A stretch of DNA of 38,906 bases, taken from Frankia alni. Lineage in GTDB: Bacteria; Actinomycetota; Actinomycetes; Frankiales; Frankiaceae. The stretch covers positions 1 through 38,906 of the forward strand of contig JAMFSN010000358.1 of NCBI GenBank assembly GCA_026225295.1, read 5' to 3'. The notes below the pieces were generated by a model that was not told where the DNA came from, searched no databases, and was given only the letters and a program-made list of their open reading frames with translations. Shown one piece after another: positions 16,940 through 23,424 of the stretch (the first letter of the stretch is position 1; every line of letters starts with the position of its first letter). The translations under genes and the position numbers were made by a program.

Positions 16940-16974
16940 GGTGGTGGTCCTCCACGATGAGTGACCTACTGGAT

Positions 16975-17002
16975 GTATTACGTCAGGATCAGCGCGCATC
17001 AA
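16975..17002 (-). promoter_or_regulatory. Weak candidate promoter of the small coiled-coil gene
   Basis: Minus strand TTGATG (17002-16997), 16 bp, TAATAC (16980-16975), about 35 nt before the ATG at 16939. A GCGCGC inverted repeat (16992-16997 / 17004-17009) overlaps the -35. It is an A+T-rich island in GC-rich DNA. Confidence 0.3.
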
Positions 17003-17178
17003 AGCGCGCCGGGACGATGAAACCAGGATCGCACGTGGAGAGACAGAAGGTCAAGACGATGCCACACCTCACTGACTTCGGCACCCCCCTTTCGACGTTC
17101 CGGTGTGGTCCTGGCAACACCTTGCCGCTGCCCCCGACCAGCAGCCCGCCGATAGCGGCAATTTGTCGGTCCCGGGGG

Positions 17179-17529
17179 TCATCGACGGCTGAATCCCTCG
17201 AGGTCACCCCGTGGGGAACCCCATTCGATCACGACGCCGGTGACCCAGCCCGGCGTCCAACCGTCGCGCAGCGCGCCGATCAATGCCCGACAGTCCCGGG
17301 CCGGACCTTCCGCGAGCACTTCGACCGAACCGTCCGCGCGGTTCGTGGCCGAGCCGACCAGCCCCAACCGGCTCGCCCGGGACCGGACGAAGGCCCGGAA
17401 GCCCACCCCCTGAACGTGCCCTTCGACCCGGATGGTCAGTCGCGCGGCGATCCCGTCGCCGGGACCGGAGGGTGTGGCGGCGGGCACATCGGGAGCATCG
17501 CGGCCGTGCTGAACGGGAACGGGGTCCAT
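17179..17529 (-). CDS. acyP: Acylphosphatase
   Basis: Small enzyme hydrolysing carboxyl-phosphate bonds; 116 aa from ATG 17529. The acylphosphatase fold occupies about residues 30-110: RVEGHVQGVGFRAFVRSRA with the phosphate-binding loop and the catalytic Arg (in GFR), and SATNRADGSVEVLAEG with the catalytic Asn (in TNR). About 28 extra residues precede the domain. The frame is open to 17646, but upstream starts would run into the divergent lipoprotein gene. Gene order acyP-small coiled coil-smc-ftsY is the usual actinobacterial one. Confidence 0.92.
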   Translation of the reverse strand: MDPVPVQHGRDAPDVPAATPSGPGDGIAARLTIRVEGHVQGVGFRAFVRSRASRLGLVGSATNRADGSVEVLAEGPARDCRALIGALRDGWTPGWVTGVVIEWGSPRGDLEGFSRR

Positions 17530-17537
17530 GGCCGCGA

Positions 17538-17543
17538 TAGGGT
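17538..17543 (+). promoter_or_regulatory. -10-like element for a leaderless lipoprotein transcript
   Basis: TAGGGT (TANNNT class) ends 11 nt before the GTG at 17555, so transcription would begin at or close to the start codon. No clear -35. Confidence 0.3.
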
Positions 17544-17554
17544 ACCGACTCACT

Positions 17555-17854
17555 GTGAAAAGCCATCCCTTGCCGCTCGCACGCGGCACCCGCCGCCGCC
17601 GCGCACTAGCCGTCGCGGCCGTCGGAACAGCCGTCCTGCCAGCCACCCTGTTGCTCTCCGGTTGCGGCCAGAACTTCCATCAGGAAGGCGGCGTGCTCCC
17701 GGTCCCCCACGCTTCGACGGAAGGGCTGCGGACCAACACCCCGGCCCCCGCGCTCGGAGTCCCGAGCCAGGCGCCGGTCGGGCCCGGGTACGCCCCGCCG
17801 CGCACCTCCGGGCCGACCCAGACCGTCGTCCCGAACCGCCCCGGCAAGGTCTGA
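17555..17854 (+). CDS. Small putative lipoprotein of unknown function
   Basis: A 99-aa protein with a convincing lipoprotein signal peptide: basic n-region with GTRRRR (11-16), hydrophobic core ALAVAAVGTAVLPATLL (17-33) and lipobox LSGC with the acceptor Cys37. The mature part is about 62 residues, Pro/Gly/Thr-rich (TPAPALGVPSQAP, PGYAPPRTSGP) and probably disordered, on the outer face of the membrane. The start is GTG 17555; an ATG at 17528 is in frame but would put nine residues before the basic region and overlap the acyP start. No family recognised. It is divergent from acyP and convergent with mutM, in a place where homologous clusters I recall have other genes or none. Confidence 0.7.
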   Translation: MKSHPLPLARGTRRRRALAVAAVGTAVLPATLLLSGCGQNFHQEGGVLPVPHASTEGLRTNTPAPALGVPSQAPVGPGYAPPRTSGPTQTVVPNRPGKV

Positions 17855-17855
17855 C

Positions 17856-17883
17856 GCCGGGCCGGCCAGGTCTGGCGCCCGGC
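17856..17883. terminator. Bidirectional terminator-like hairpin
   Basis: GCCGGGC (17856-17862) pairs with GCCCGGC (17877-17883), and CCAG-GT-CTGG can form inside the loop. It fills the 37-bp gap between the convergent lipoprotein gene and mutM. It has no T tract, as is common in actinobacteria. Confidence 0.45.
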
Positions 17884-17891
17884 CGGTGGCG

Positions 17892-18773
17892 TCACCACCG
17901 GCCGCGTCGGGGTCGCGGCTGGCAGGCCGGGCACGTGTGGCTCGACCGGTTCATGAACGCGTCCCGCCGGATCGGCGTGCCGCACCTCGGGCAGGGTTCG
18001 CCGGCTCGTCCGTAGACCGCCAGTGACCGTTCGAACAGGCCACTGACCCCTTCGGTGGAGACGTACAGCGCGTCGAACGACGTGCCCCCGGCGGCCAGGG
18101 ACTCCCCCAGCACCGCCCGCACGGCCGCCATCAGGCGGCCGGTCTCGGGACGGGTCAGCGTCTCGGTGGGTCGCGCGAAGTGCAGGCCGGCCCGCCACAG
18201 CGCCTCGTCCGCGTAGATGTTGCCGATCCCGCTGACCAGGGTCTGGTCGAGAAGCGCCCGTTTGACCCCGGTCCGGCGCCGACGGATCGCCGCGGCGAAG
18301 ACCGCGTCGTCGAAGACCGGTTCGAGCGGATCGGGCGCGATATGGGCGATCGGGGCCGGAACCCCCGCTTGCCGGTCGACCGCCGCGACCGCCAGCCCGC
18401 CGAACGTACGTTGATCCACGAATCGCAGTTCCCGGCCGCCGTCCCGGAAGGTGACCCGAACCCGCAGGTGCGGCTCGGGAGGCTTCGTCGGCGGCACGAC
18501 CAGCAGCTGGCCGCTCATCCCGAGGTGCGCGAGCAGCGCTTCGGGAGCGCTCGACGCCGCCCCCGGGCCGTCGAGCGTGAGCCACAGATACTTCCCCCGC
18601 CGCCGCGCGGCCGTGATGGCGCGCCCGGTCAACAGCTGGGCGAAGTGCTCCCCGCCTTCCGGGTGCCGACGGACGGCCCGGGGATGCCCGACGACCACCG
18701 TGTCCACTGTCCGGCCGACCACGCCGCGCGCCAGGCCGGCCCGGACCACCTCGACCTCGGGCAGTTCAGGCAT
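17892..18773 (-). CDS. mutM: Formamidopyrimidine-DNA glycosylase
   Basis: Base-excision repair glycosylase/AP lyase for 8-oxoguanine and formamidopyrimidines; 293 aa. [10 protein letters not shown] gives the catalytic Pro2 and Glu3, and RRGKYL carries the conserved Lys of the H2TH glycosylases. VDQRTFGG is the conserved intercalation region, and [13 protein letters not shown] is the helix-two-turn-helix. The C-terminal zinc finger uses CPRC near 257 and CPAC near 279. The sequence before the second pair reads [10 protein letters not shown] and keeps the DNA-contact Arg. ATG 18773 is fixed because Pro2 must follow Met. It ends 37 bp from the convergent lipoprotein gene and follows rnc by 27 bp. 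Confidence 0.95.
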   Translation of the reverse strand: MPELPEVEVVRAGLARGVVGRTVDTVVVGHPRAVRRHPEGGEHFAQLLTGRAITAARRRGKYLWLTLDGPGAASSAPEALLAHLGMSGQLLVVPPTKPPEPHLRVRVTFRDGGRELRFVDQRTFGGLAVAAVDRQAGVPAPIAHIAPDPLEPVFDDAVFAAAIRRRRTGVKRALLDQTLVSGIGNIYADEALWRAGLHFARPTETLTRPETGRLMAAVRAVLGESLAAGGTSFDALYVSTEGVSGLFERSLAVYGRAGEPCPRCGTPIRRDAFMNRSSHTCPACQPRPRRGRW

Positions 18774-18800
18774 GGTGAGGGCCGCCGCGGGGCGATCGGC

Positions 18801-19646
18801 TCAGGACGGCCCGCCGTCGGGCCCGGCGGCTTCCGGGGTCGCGTCGCCGGCCGGCGTCGCCTCGACGCTCGGGCTCCCATCACCAGCCGGGGTCGCCGCA
18901 GCGGTCGACGCCGCGTCGCCGTTGGCGCCGCCCGAGGTCTGGATCCGGACCTGCTCGAACGCCGTGGCGGCGGCCCGCTGCTCGGCTTCCTTCTTGCTGC
19001 CCCCCTCGCCCCGGCCGACCTCGATGCCCCCGACGACGGCGCGGGCGGTGAAGCGTTTGGCGTGGTCGGGCCCCGATTCGGCCACCAGGTACTCGGGCGG
19101 CCCGAGCAGGTGCAGGGCGGTCAGCTCCTGCAGCGAGGTCTTCCAGTCGAGCCCGGCCCCGAGGTCCGCCGCGGCGTCCAGCAGGGGTTTGAACAGGCGG
19201 TGGATCAGCGTCGTGGTGCTCTCGAGCCCGTCGGACAAATACACCGCGCCGATGAGCGCTTCCAGCGTGTCGGCGAGGATGCTCGCCTTGTCCCGACCCC
19301 CGGTGGCCTCCTCACCCCGCCCCAGCAGCAGGTACGGCCCGATCCCGCCGTCCCCGATCTGCCGGGCGACCGACGCCAGCGCGCGCATGTTCACCACCGA
19401 GGCCCGTTGCTTGGCCAGCTGCCCCTCGGGCAGTTCGGGGTGACGGGTGTAGAGCGCGTCGGTGATCACGAGGCCGAGGACCGCGTCGCCCAGGAACTCG
19501 AGCCGCTCGTTGGTCGGCAGCCCGCCGTTCTCGTAGGCGTAGGAGCGATGGGTCAGCGACCGGTGCAGCAGACGTTCCTCGACCGACACCTTCAGCGCGA
19601 TCAGGAGGTCGGCCTGCGGCGCGGGCGGGGGCAACGACCGGTTCAC
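18801..19646 (-). CDS. rnc: Ribonuclease III
   Basis: Double-strand-specific endoribonuclease that processes rRNA precursors and regulates mRNAs; 281 aa. The RNase III signature [12 protein letters not shown] (46-57) has the catalytic Glu/Asp, and the second acidic cluster is [13 protein letters not shown] dsRNA-binding domain covers about 165-235 ([17 protein letters not shown] to [16 protein letters not shown]). A tail of about 45 residues is Ala/Pro/Gly-rich with ATPAGD repeated, longer than the usual enzyme. The GTG start at 19646 overlaps the upstream plsX-like stop (GTGA), indicating coupling. The tail is probably disordered. Confidence 0.95.
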   Translation of the reverse strand: MNRSLPPPAPQADLLIALKVSVEERLLHRSLTHRSYAYENGGLPTNERLEFLGDAVLGLVITDALYTRHPELPEGQLAKQRASVVNMRALASVARQIGDGGIGPYLLLGRGEEATGGRDKASILADTLEALIGAVYLSDGLESTTTLIHRLFKPLLDAAADLGAGLDWKTSLQELTALHLLGPPEYLVAESGPDHAKRFTARAVVGGIEVGRGEGGSKKEAEQRAAATAFEQVRIQTSGGANGDAASTAAATPAGDGSPSVEATPAGDATPEAAGPDGGPS

Positions 19647-20611
19647 GAGGACAGTCCCGCCCGGCTGCGCCGGCGGGCGACCAGCCCGTCCATGGTCGAG
19701 CGGGTGGCGCCGCCCAGGTCACCGGCCGCCAGCGCGGCGGCCAGCGCGACCGCCGGGCCGGTCGCCGCCCGCTCCGATCCGGCGTGGACCATCACGCCGC
19801 CCACGCCGAGCACGACGCGGTCCGGAGCCAGGGCCGGACCGCCCGCCACCGCCGCGCCCCGCAGGGCTGCGGCCACCACCGAACCGGTGAAGCCGTCCGT
19901 CACGATCACGTCCGCGACCCGGCCCAGCGCCACCGCGTCGGCGGTCACCGGACCGACGAACGTGGGGTCGGACCCGGTGTCCAGACCAGCGAGAAAGACG
20001 GTCCCCGAGCGGCGGAGCACATCGCCTCCTACTGATTCCCCGGTACCGGTGGACAGAAGACCGACCCGCGGCCGGCTCAGGCCGTACCGGGCGACCGCGT
20101 AGGCCGACCCGGCCAGCGCGAACTGACCGAGCAGATCGGGGGTGGTGTCGTCGCCGCGCCCGCCGGTGTCGAGCAGGACCACCGGGCCGGCCGGGGCCGA
20201 AACGACCCGGGCCACCGCGGCCCGGGTGGCGCCCGGTATCAGCCCCAGGACGAAGATCGCCGCGGTGACGACCGCGTCGACCGGGCCCCGCGACACGCAG
20301 GCGTCGGCGGCGCCGTCCCGGACCAGGCGGGCGGCGACCCGGACGCTGGCCCGGCGCCGGGCCCGGACCGCCCGGGCCGGATCGTCGAACGCGCCGACGA
20401 ATTCCGGGCCGTCCGCCAGTCGCACCCGGTCGCCGGGAGCAACCCCCCGGTCAGCCAGGGCGTCAGCCAGGACGGCCGCCGGCCCGACGATCACCAGACG
20501 CAGATCCCCGTCGTCGTCCAGCGCGCCGAGGAGGCCGTCGAGAACCTCACCGGGCACCGGGGCATCCGGCTCGCGATCGTCCCCGAGGACGTCGACGGCA
20601 ACGCGGGTCAC
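19643..20611 (-). CDS. plsX: PlsX-like protein with degenerate active-site motif
   Basis: A 322-aa homologue of phosphate acyltransferase PlsX, which converts acyl-ACP to acyl-phosphate for phospholipid synthesis. The overall pattern is clear: [19 protein letters not shown], then [42 protein letters not shown] and the C-terminal [12 protein letters not shown]. However, the normally near-invariant SAGNTGA-type motif reads SRGPVDA, and AVDAMGGD reads AVDVLGDD. It may be a diverged active enzyme or a non-catalytic paralogue. It lies between rpmF (5-bp gap) and rnc (4-bp overlap), exactly where plsX is found in many bacteria. Confidence 0.75.
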   Translation of the reverse strand: MTRVAVDVLGDDREPDAPVPGEVLDGLLGALDDDGDLRLVIVGPAAVLADALADRGVAPGDRVRLADGPEFVGAFDDPARAVRARRRASVRVAARLVRDGAADACVSRGPVDAVVTAAIFVLGLIPGATRAAVARVVSAPAGPVVLLDTGGRGDDTTPDLLGQFALAGSAYAVARYGLSRPRVGLLSTGTGESVGGDVLRRSGTVFLAGLDTGSDPTFVGPVTADAVALGRVADVIVTDGFTGSVVAAALRGAAVAGGPALAPDRVVLGVGGVMVHAGSERAATGPAVALAAALAAGDLGGATRSTMDGLVARRRSRAGLSS

Positions 20612-20617
20612 GTGATG

Positions 20618-20788
20618 TCAGACGTCGATGACCTGACGGTCGTTGTACCGGCCGCAGGTGGGGCACACGGTGTGCGGGCGCGTGACGTGCCCGCGCGGGC
20701 AGATGGACATTGCCGGAACCGTTGCTTTCCACTGCGAACGGCGGGAACGGGTGTTGCTGCGCGAGGTTCGGCGCTTCGGGACGGCCAC
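20618..20788 (-). CDS. rpmF: 50S ribosomal protein L32
   Basis: A 56-aa L32: MAVPKRRTSRSNTRSRRSQWKA at the N-terminus, then the zinc-ribbon-like half with CPRGH, then CPTC and GRYNDRQVIDV. Three of the four cysteines expected for a zinc-binding form remain; the second is replaced by Gly followed by His. The GTG at 20788 shares one base with the DUF177 stop (TAGTG), so the two are coupled, as is widespread (yceD-rpmF). The longer frame to 20989 is a shadow over the DUF177 gene. Confidence 0.95.
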   Translation of the reverse strand: MAVPKRRTSRSNTRSRRSQWKATVPAMSICPRGHVTRPHTVCPTCGRYNDRQVIDV

Positions 20789-21426
20789 TAGTCCTTCTCC
20801 AAACTGTCGAGGCTCGATGGGGTCGGGTCGCTCGGGACACCGCCGTCGGCGTTGACCTCCGGCGCAGGAACCTCCAGAGCGGACAACACCGCCCAGCGGG
20901 GATCGGAGCGCTCGTGGGTGTGGCCGGGGCCGACGTCGGCCAGCCGCGCGCCGCAGTCGACGCACAGCCCGGGGCAGTCTTCGCGGCACCGCGGCGACAG
21001 GGGCAGGCTCAGCACGAGCGCGTCGCGCACCGCCGGCTCCAGGTCGGCGTGGTCGTCGATGAGCTGACCGAGATCGTCATCGTCGTCACCGCGACCGGCG
21101 TCGCCGTAGCGGTCGGGGTAGGTGAACAGCTCCCGGAACTCGACCTCGACCTCGTCCGCCACGGGTTCCAGGCAGCGGGCACATTCGCCGACCACCTGCG
21201 TCGCGGCCGTGCCGCTGACCAGGACGCCTTCCATCACCGCTTCGAGGCGGAGATCCAGCTCGACCGGCGCGCCGGCCGGGACAGCCAGTAGCGGGGTTCC
21301 CAGCTCGGCCGGCGCCGGGACCGTCGTCCGGACACGCTTCATGGACCCGGGCCGGCGGCTCAGCTCTCGGGTATCGAGGACGAGCGGGCGGCGGGGGTCT
21401 ATGCGGCGCTGCGAAGTAATGGTCAC
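20788..21426 (-). CDS. DUF177 (YceD-like) protein
   Basis: A 212-aa protein of the DUF177/YceD family, linked in other organisms to 23S rRNA/large-subunit biogenesis and nearly always encoded just before rpmF. It has the family cysteines: GECARCLEP (about 81-89) and then CREDCPGLCVDCGARL (about 147-162), plus an acidic stretch (DDDDDLGQLIDD) and a disordered C-terminus. The start is GTG 21426; the first residues MTITSQRRIDPRRPLVLDT fit the family. A TAAACT -10-like element lies about 102 nt upstream. It is separated by 153 bp from sepIVA. Confidence 0.9.
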   Translation of the reverse strand: MTITSQRRIDPRRPLVLDTRELSRRPGSMKRVRTTVPAPAELGTPLLAVPAGAPVELDLRLEAVMEGVLVSGTAATQVVGECARCLEPVADEVEVEFRELFTYPDRYGDAGRGDDDDDLGQLIDDHADLEPAVRDALVLSLPLSPRCREDCPGLCVDCGARLADVGPGHTHERSDPRWAVLSALEVPAPEVNADGGVPSDPTPSSLDSLEKD

Positions 21427-21527
21427 GGGACTGAAACGGCGTCTGAGACGGCGGAAGCACCTGTCGCTGTTCGGGAATTGTCGGATCTTTGGCGCGCGGC
21501 CACCAGTTTCCGCAGCCGGGACGACCC

Positions 21528-21533
21528 AGTTTA
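21528..21533 (-). promoter_or_regulatory. -10-like element upstream of DUF177-rpmF-plsX-rnc-mutM
   Basis: Minus strand TAAACT at 21533-21528, about 100 nt before the DUF177 start, with only a poor -35 (GTCGGT at 17 bp). It is the only A+T-rich hexamer of this type in the gap after sepIVA. Confidence 0.3.
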
Positions 21534-21579
21534 GCCGATGACACGAGGGTACCGACCGGACCCACCGTGACCTCGGCGG

Positions 21580-22347
21580 TCAGCCGTCGGACGCGGCACC
21601 GGAGTCACTCGGGGCGGCAGCCGGTTCGGGCGCCGGCTCCTCCTCCGGACGGCGCGGGGTCGAGGTCGGGGCCGGGGCCGGGGTCGGGGCCGGCGCGGGG
21701 GGCCGCGCCGGGGCGACCGGCTCCGGCTCGCGGTGCCGATCGTCCCGGAATTCGCCGTCCCGGAATTCGCGCGGTTGGGCCGGGATCATCCGGACCGACG
21801 GCTCGACCAGGACATGACCGGACCCGGTGGGCCGGTCGCTGGCCGCGTCTCCGACCGGCGGGCGCGGAGCACCCGAGGCGTCCCCGAGTTGGCCGTAGCC
21901 GGTCTGCCCGGCCAGTCGCGACCGGCCCCGCGCGACCGAGCCCATTGTGCGCTGCAGCACCACCTCGAAGGTGGCGAGCTTCGCGTCGACGTAGTCGTCG
22001 ATCTCCCGACGCATCTCGCGGGCCGATTCCCGGGCGGCGGCTTCGATCCGGTCGGCCTCGTCACGCGACTCCCGGACCAGGTCGGTGTTGGACAGGATGC
22101 GCGCGCGCTCCCGGCCGGCGGCCACCAGAATCTGCTCGGCCTGGACCCGGGCCTCGGCGAGGATCTCGTCCCGGCGGGCGATCACTTCGTCGGCCGAGGC
22201 GAACTCGGCCGACACCACCCCGCGCAGTTCCTCCAGCGCGGCCAGGACGTCCACTCGGTTCAGCACGCAGGAGGCCGACAGCGGCATGGCCCGGGCGGCG
22301 GAAACCGTGCCGATGAGGTCGTCGACCTTGCGCGTCAAGTCACCCAT
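21580..22347 (-). CDS. sepIVA: SepIVA/DivIVA-like coiled-coil septation protein
   Basis: A 255-aa protein with an N-terminal DivIVA-like region (MGDLTRKVDDLIGTVSAARAMPLSAS), then a long amphipathic coiled coil (about 35-135, LEELRGVVSAEFASADEVIARRDEIL to EMRREIDDYVDAKLATFE). The tail of about 110 residues is Pro/Ala/Glu-rich (PAPAPT repeats). In Mycobacterium the equivalent gene next to coaD/DUF177/rnc encodes SepIVA, which is needed for septation and membrane-domain organisation. Cytoplasmic and membrane-associated by family knowledge. The ATG at 22347 lies 6 nt downstream of a TACCCT hexamer, so the mRNA may be leaderless. Confidence 0.82.
   Translation of the reverse strand: MGDLTRKVDDLIGTVSAARAMPLSASCVLNRVDVLAALEELRGVVSAEFASADEVIARRDEILAEARVQAEQILVAAGRERARILSNTDLVRESRDEADRIEAAARESAREMRREIDDYVDAKLATFEVVLQRTMGSVARGRSRLAGQTGYGQLGDASGAPRPPVGDAASDRPTGSGHVLVEPSVRMIPAQPREFRDGEFRDDRHREPEPVAPARPPAPAPTPAPAPTSTPRRPEEEPAPEPAAAPSDSGAASDG
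21668..21689 (+). other. G-quadruplex motif in the sepIVA 3' part
   Basis: Four runs of four G at 21668-21671, 21674-21677, 21680-21683 and 21686-21689 with 2-nt loops on the plus (template) strand. They are the consequence of the PAPAPT codon repeats of sepIVA. Confidence 0.6.
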
Positions 22348-22351
22348 ACGG

Positions 22352-22375
22352 GCAGGGTAGGACGATCAGCCCTGC
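22352..22375 (-). terminator. Hairpin after coaD, overlapping the sepIVA -10
   Basis: Minus strand GCAGGG (22375-22370), 12-nt loop, CCCTGC (22357-22352), 12 nt past the coaD stop. It could terminate the recG-rsmD-coaD transcript; its 3' arm overlaps TACCCT (22359-22354), the -10-like element of sepIVA. Confidence 0.35.
22354..22359 (-). promoter_or_regulatory. -10-like element for leaderless sepIVA
   Basis: Minus strand TACCCT (22359-22354) ends 6 nt before the ATG at 22347, the spacing expected when the first transcribed base is the A of ATG. The -35 is poor. Confidence 0.35.
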
Positions 22376-22387
22376 GCCACCCATCAG

Positions 22388-22870
22388 TTACTCTCCGTCG
22401 GCGAGTCGCTCCCGCATCCGCTTCCAGACGACGTCCGGCACCAGCCGCGAGACGTCGCCGCCGTAGCGGGCAACCTCCTTGACCAGGCTGGAGGACAGGA
22501 ATGCGTACTGCGGGTTGGTGCTCATGAACAACGTCTCGATGCCGGCCAACGACGTATTCATCTGCGCCATCTGCAACTCGTAATCGAAGTCACTGACCGC
22601 GCGCAGCCCCTTGACGATCGCCTGGATTCCCCGGGTCCGGCAGAAGTCCACCAGCAGGCCATGGGACGACTCGACGGTGACATTCGGGAATTCCGCCGAG
22701 GCCTCCTGGATCAACTCGATCCGTTCCTCGACGGTGAACAGGTTCGCCTTGCTCTTGTTGATGAGGACCGCGACGACGACCTCGTCGAACAGTCGACTCG
22801 CTCTTTCGATGATGTCGAGATGGCCATTGGTGATCGGATCGAACGAGCCTGGACAGACGGCCTTTCTCAT
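22388..22870 (-). CDS. coaD: Phosphopantetheine adenylyltransferase
   Basis: PPAT transfers AMP from ATP to 4'-phosphopantetheine, the penultimate step of CoA synthesis. The 160-aa product is full length: [21 protein letters not shown] with the (T/H)xGH nucleotidyltransferase motif (NGHLD), [30 protein letters not shown] and the C-terminal [18 protein letters not shown] with the ISSS-type motif. The ATG at 22870 overlaps the rsmD stop (ATGA); the frame is open further upstream but only as shadow. The rsmD-coaD pair is a common bacterial arrangement. Confidence 0.96.
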   Translation of the reverse strand: MRKAVCPGSFDPITNGHLDIIERASRLFDEVVVAVLINKSKANLFTVEERIELIQEASAEFPNVTVESSHGLLVDFCRTRGIQAIVKGLRAVSDFDYELQMAQMNTSLAGIETLFMSTNPQYAFLSSSLVKEVARYGGDVSRLVPDVVWKRMRERLADGE

Positions 22871-23424
22871 GATCCGAAACCGTACCAGAGTGTGCCCTCG
22901 CCGTACCTGCGATGACGGTCGGCGGTCAGGCCGGCGGGCCAGGCGAACGGCTCCGCCCGGGTGGCCCGCTCGACCACACACACACCAGCGGTCGCGAGCC
23001 AGCCACGGTGTGAGATGCGACCGACCAGGTCGATCAGCGCGTCGTTGGTGATCGCATACGGAGGGTCGAGGAACATCACATCGTAGGACTTCCCGGCTAT
23101 GGCATCCACCACACTCTCCACCGGTGATCGGATAATTTCGGCGCCGGGCAGCCCGACAACATCCACATTCGCCTTCAGCACGCGCACGGCAACCGGATCG
23201 GAATCGACGAGCAAAACGTGTTCCGCTCCCCGGGAGAGTGCTTCCAGCCCAACTGCGCCGCTGCCGGCATAAAGATCCGCAAATCGCGCGCCGGGCAGGT
23301 CGACAAGGGTCGCGAGCGTGTTGAACAGCCCTTCCCGGGCCCGGTCGGACGTCGGCCGGGTGCGGTCACCGGGCGGGACGGCGAGCCGGCGCCCGCGCGC
23401 CGTTCCGGCCACTATCCGAGGCAT
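22867..23424 (-). CDS. rsmD: 16S rRNA (guanine(966)-N(2))-methyltransferase RsmD
   Basis: Methylates G966 of 16S rRNA using S-adenosylmethionine. The 185-aa protein has [20 protein letters not shown] and [15 protein letters not shown] at the N-terminus, the SAM-binding [18 protein letters not shown] (about 49-66) and the catalytic FLDPPY (about 118-123). Its ATG at 23424 shares one base with the recG stop (TGATG) and its stop overlaps the coaD ATG, so recG-rsmD-coaD is one coupled unit. Confidence 0.95.
   Translation of the reverse strand: MPRIVAGTARGRRLAVPPGDRTRPTSDRAREGLFNTLATLVDLPGARFADLYAGSGAVGLEALSRGAEHVLLVDSDPVAVRVLKANVDVVGLPGAEIIRSPVESVVDAIAGKSYDVMFLDPPYAITNDALIDLVGRISHRGWLATAGVCVVERATRAEPFAWPAGLTADRHRRYGEGTLWYGFGS

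Noticed and set aside
3920-16960. Uninterrupted 4346-codon plus-strand open frame
   Set aside because: It runs antisense across more than ten certain genes and their gaps. Stop codons are rare in this frame because of the extreme GC content; the translation is Arg/Pro-rich without domains.
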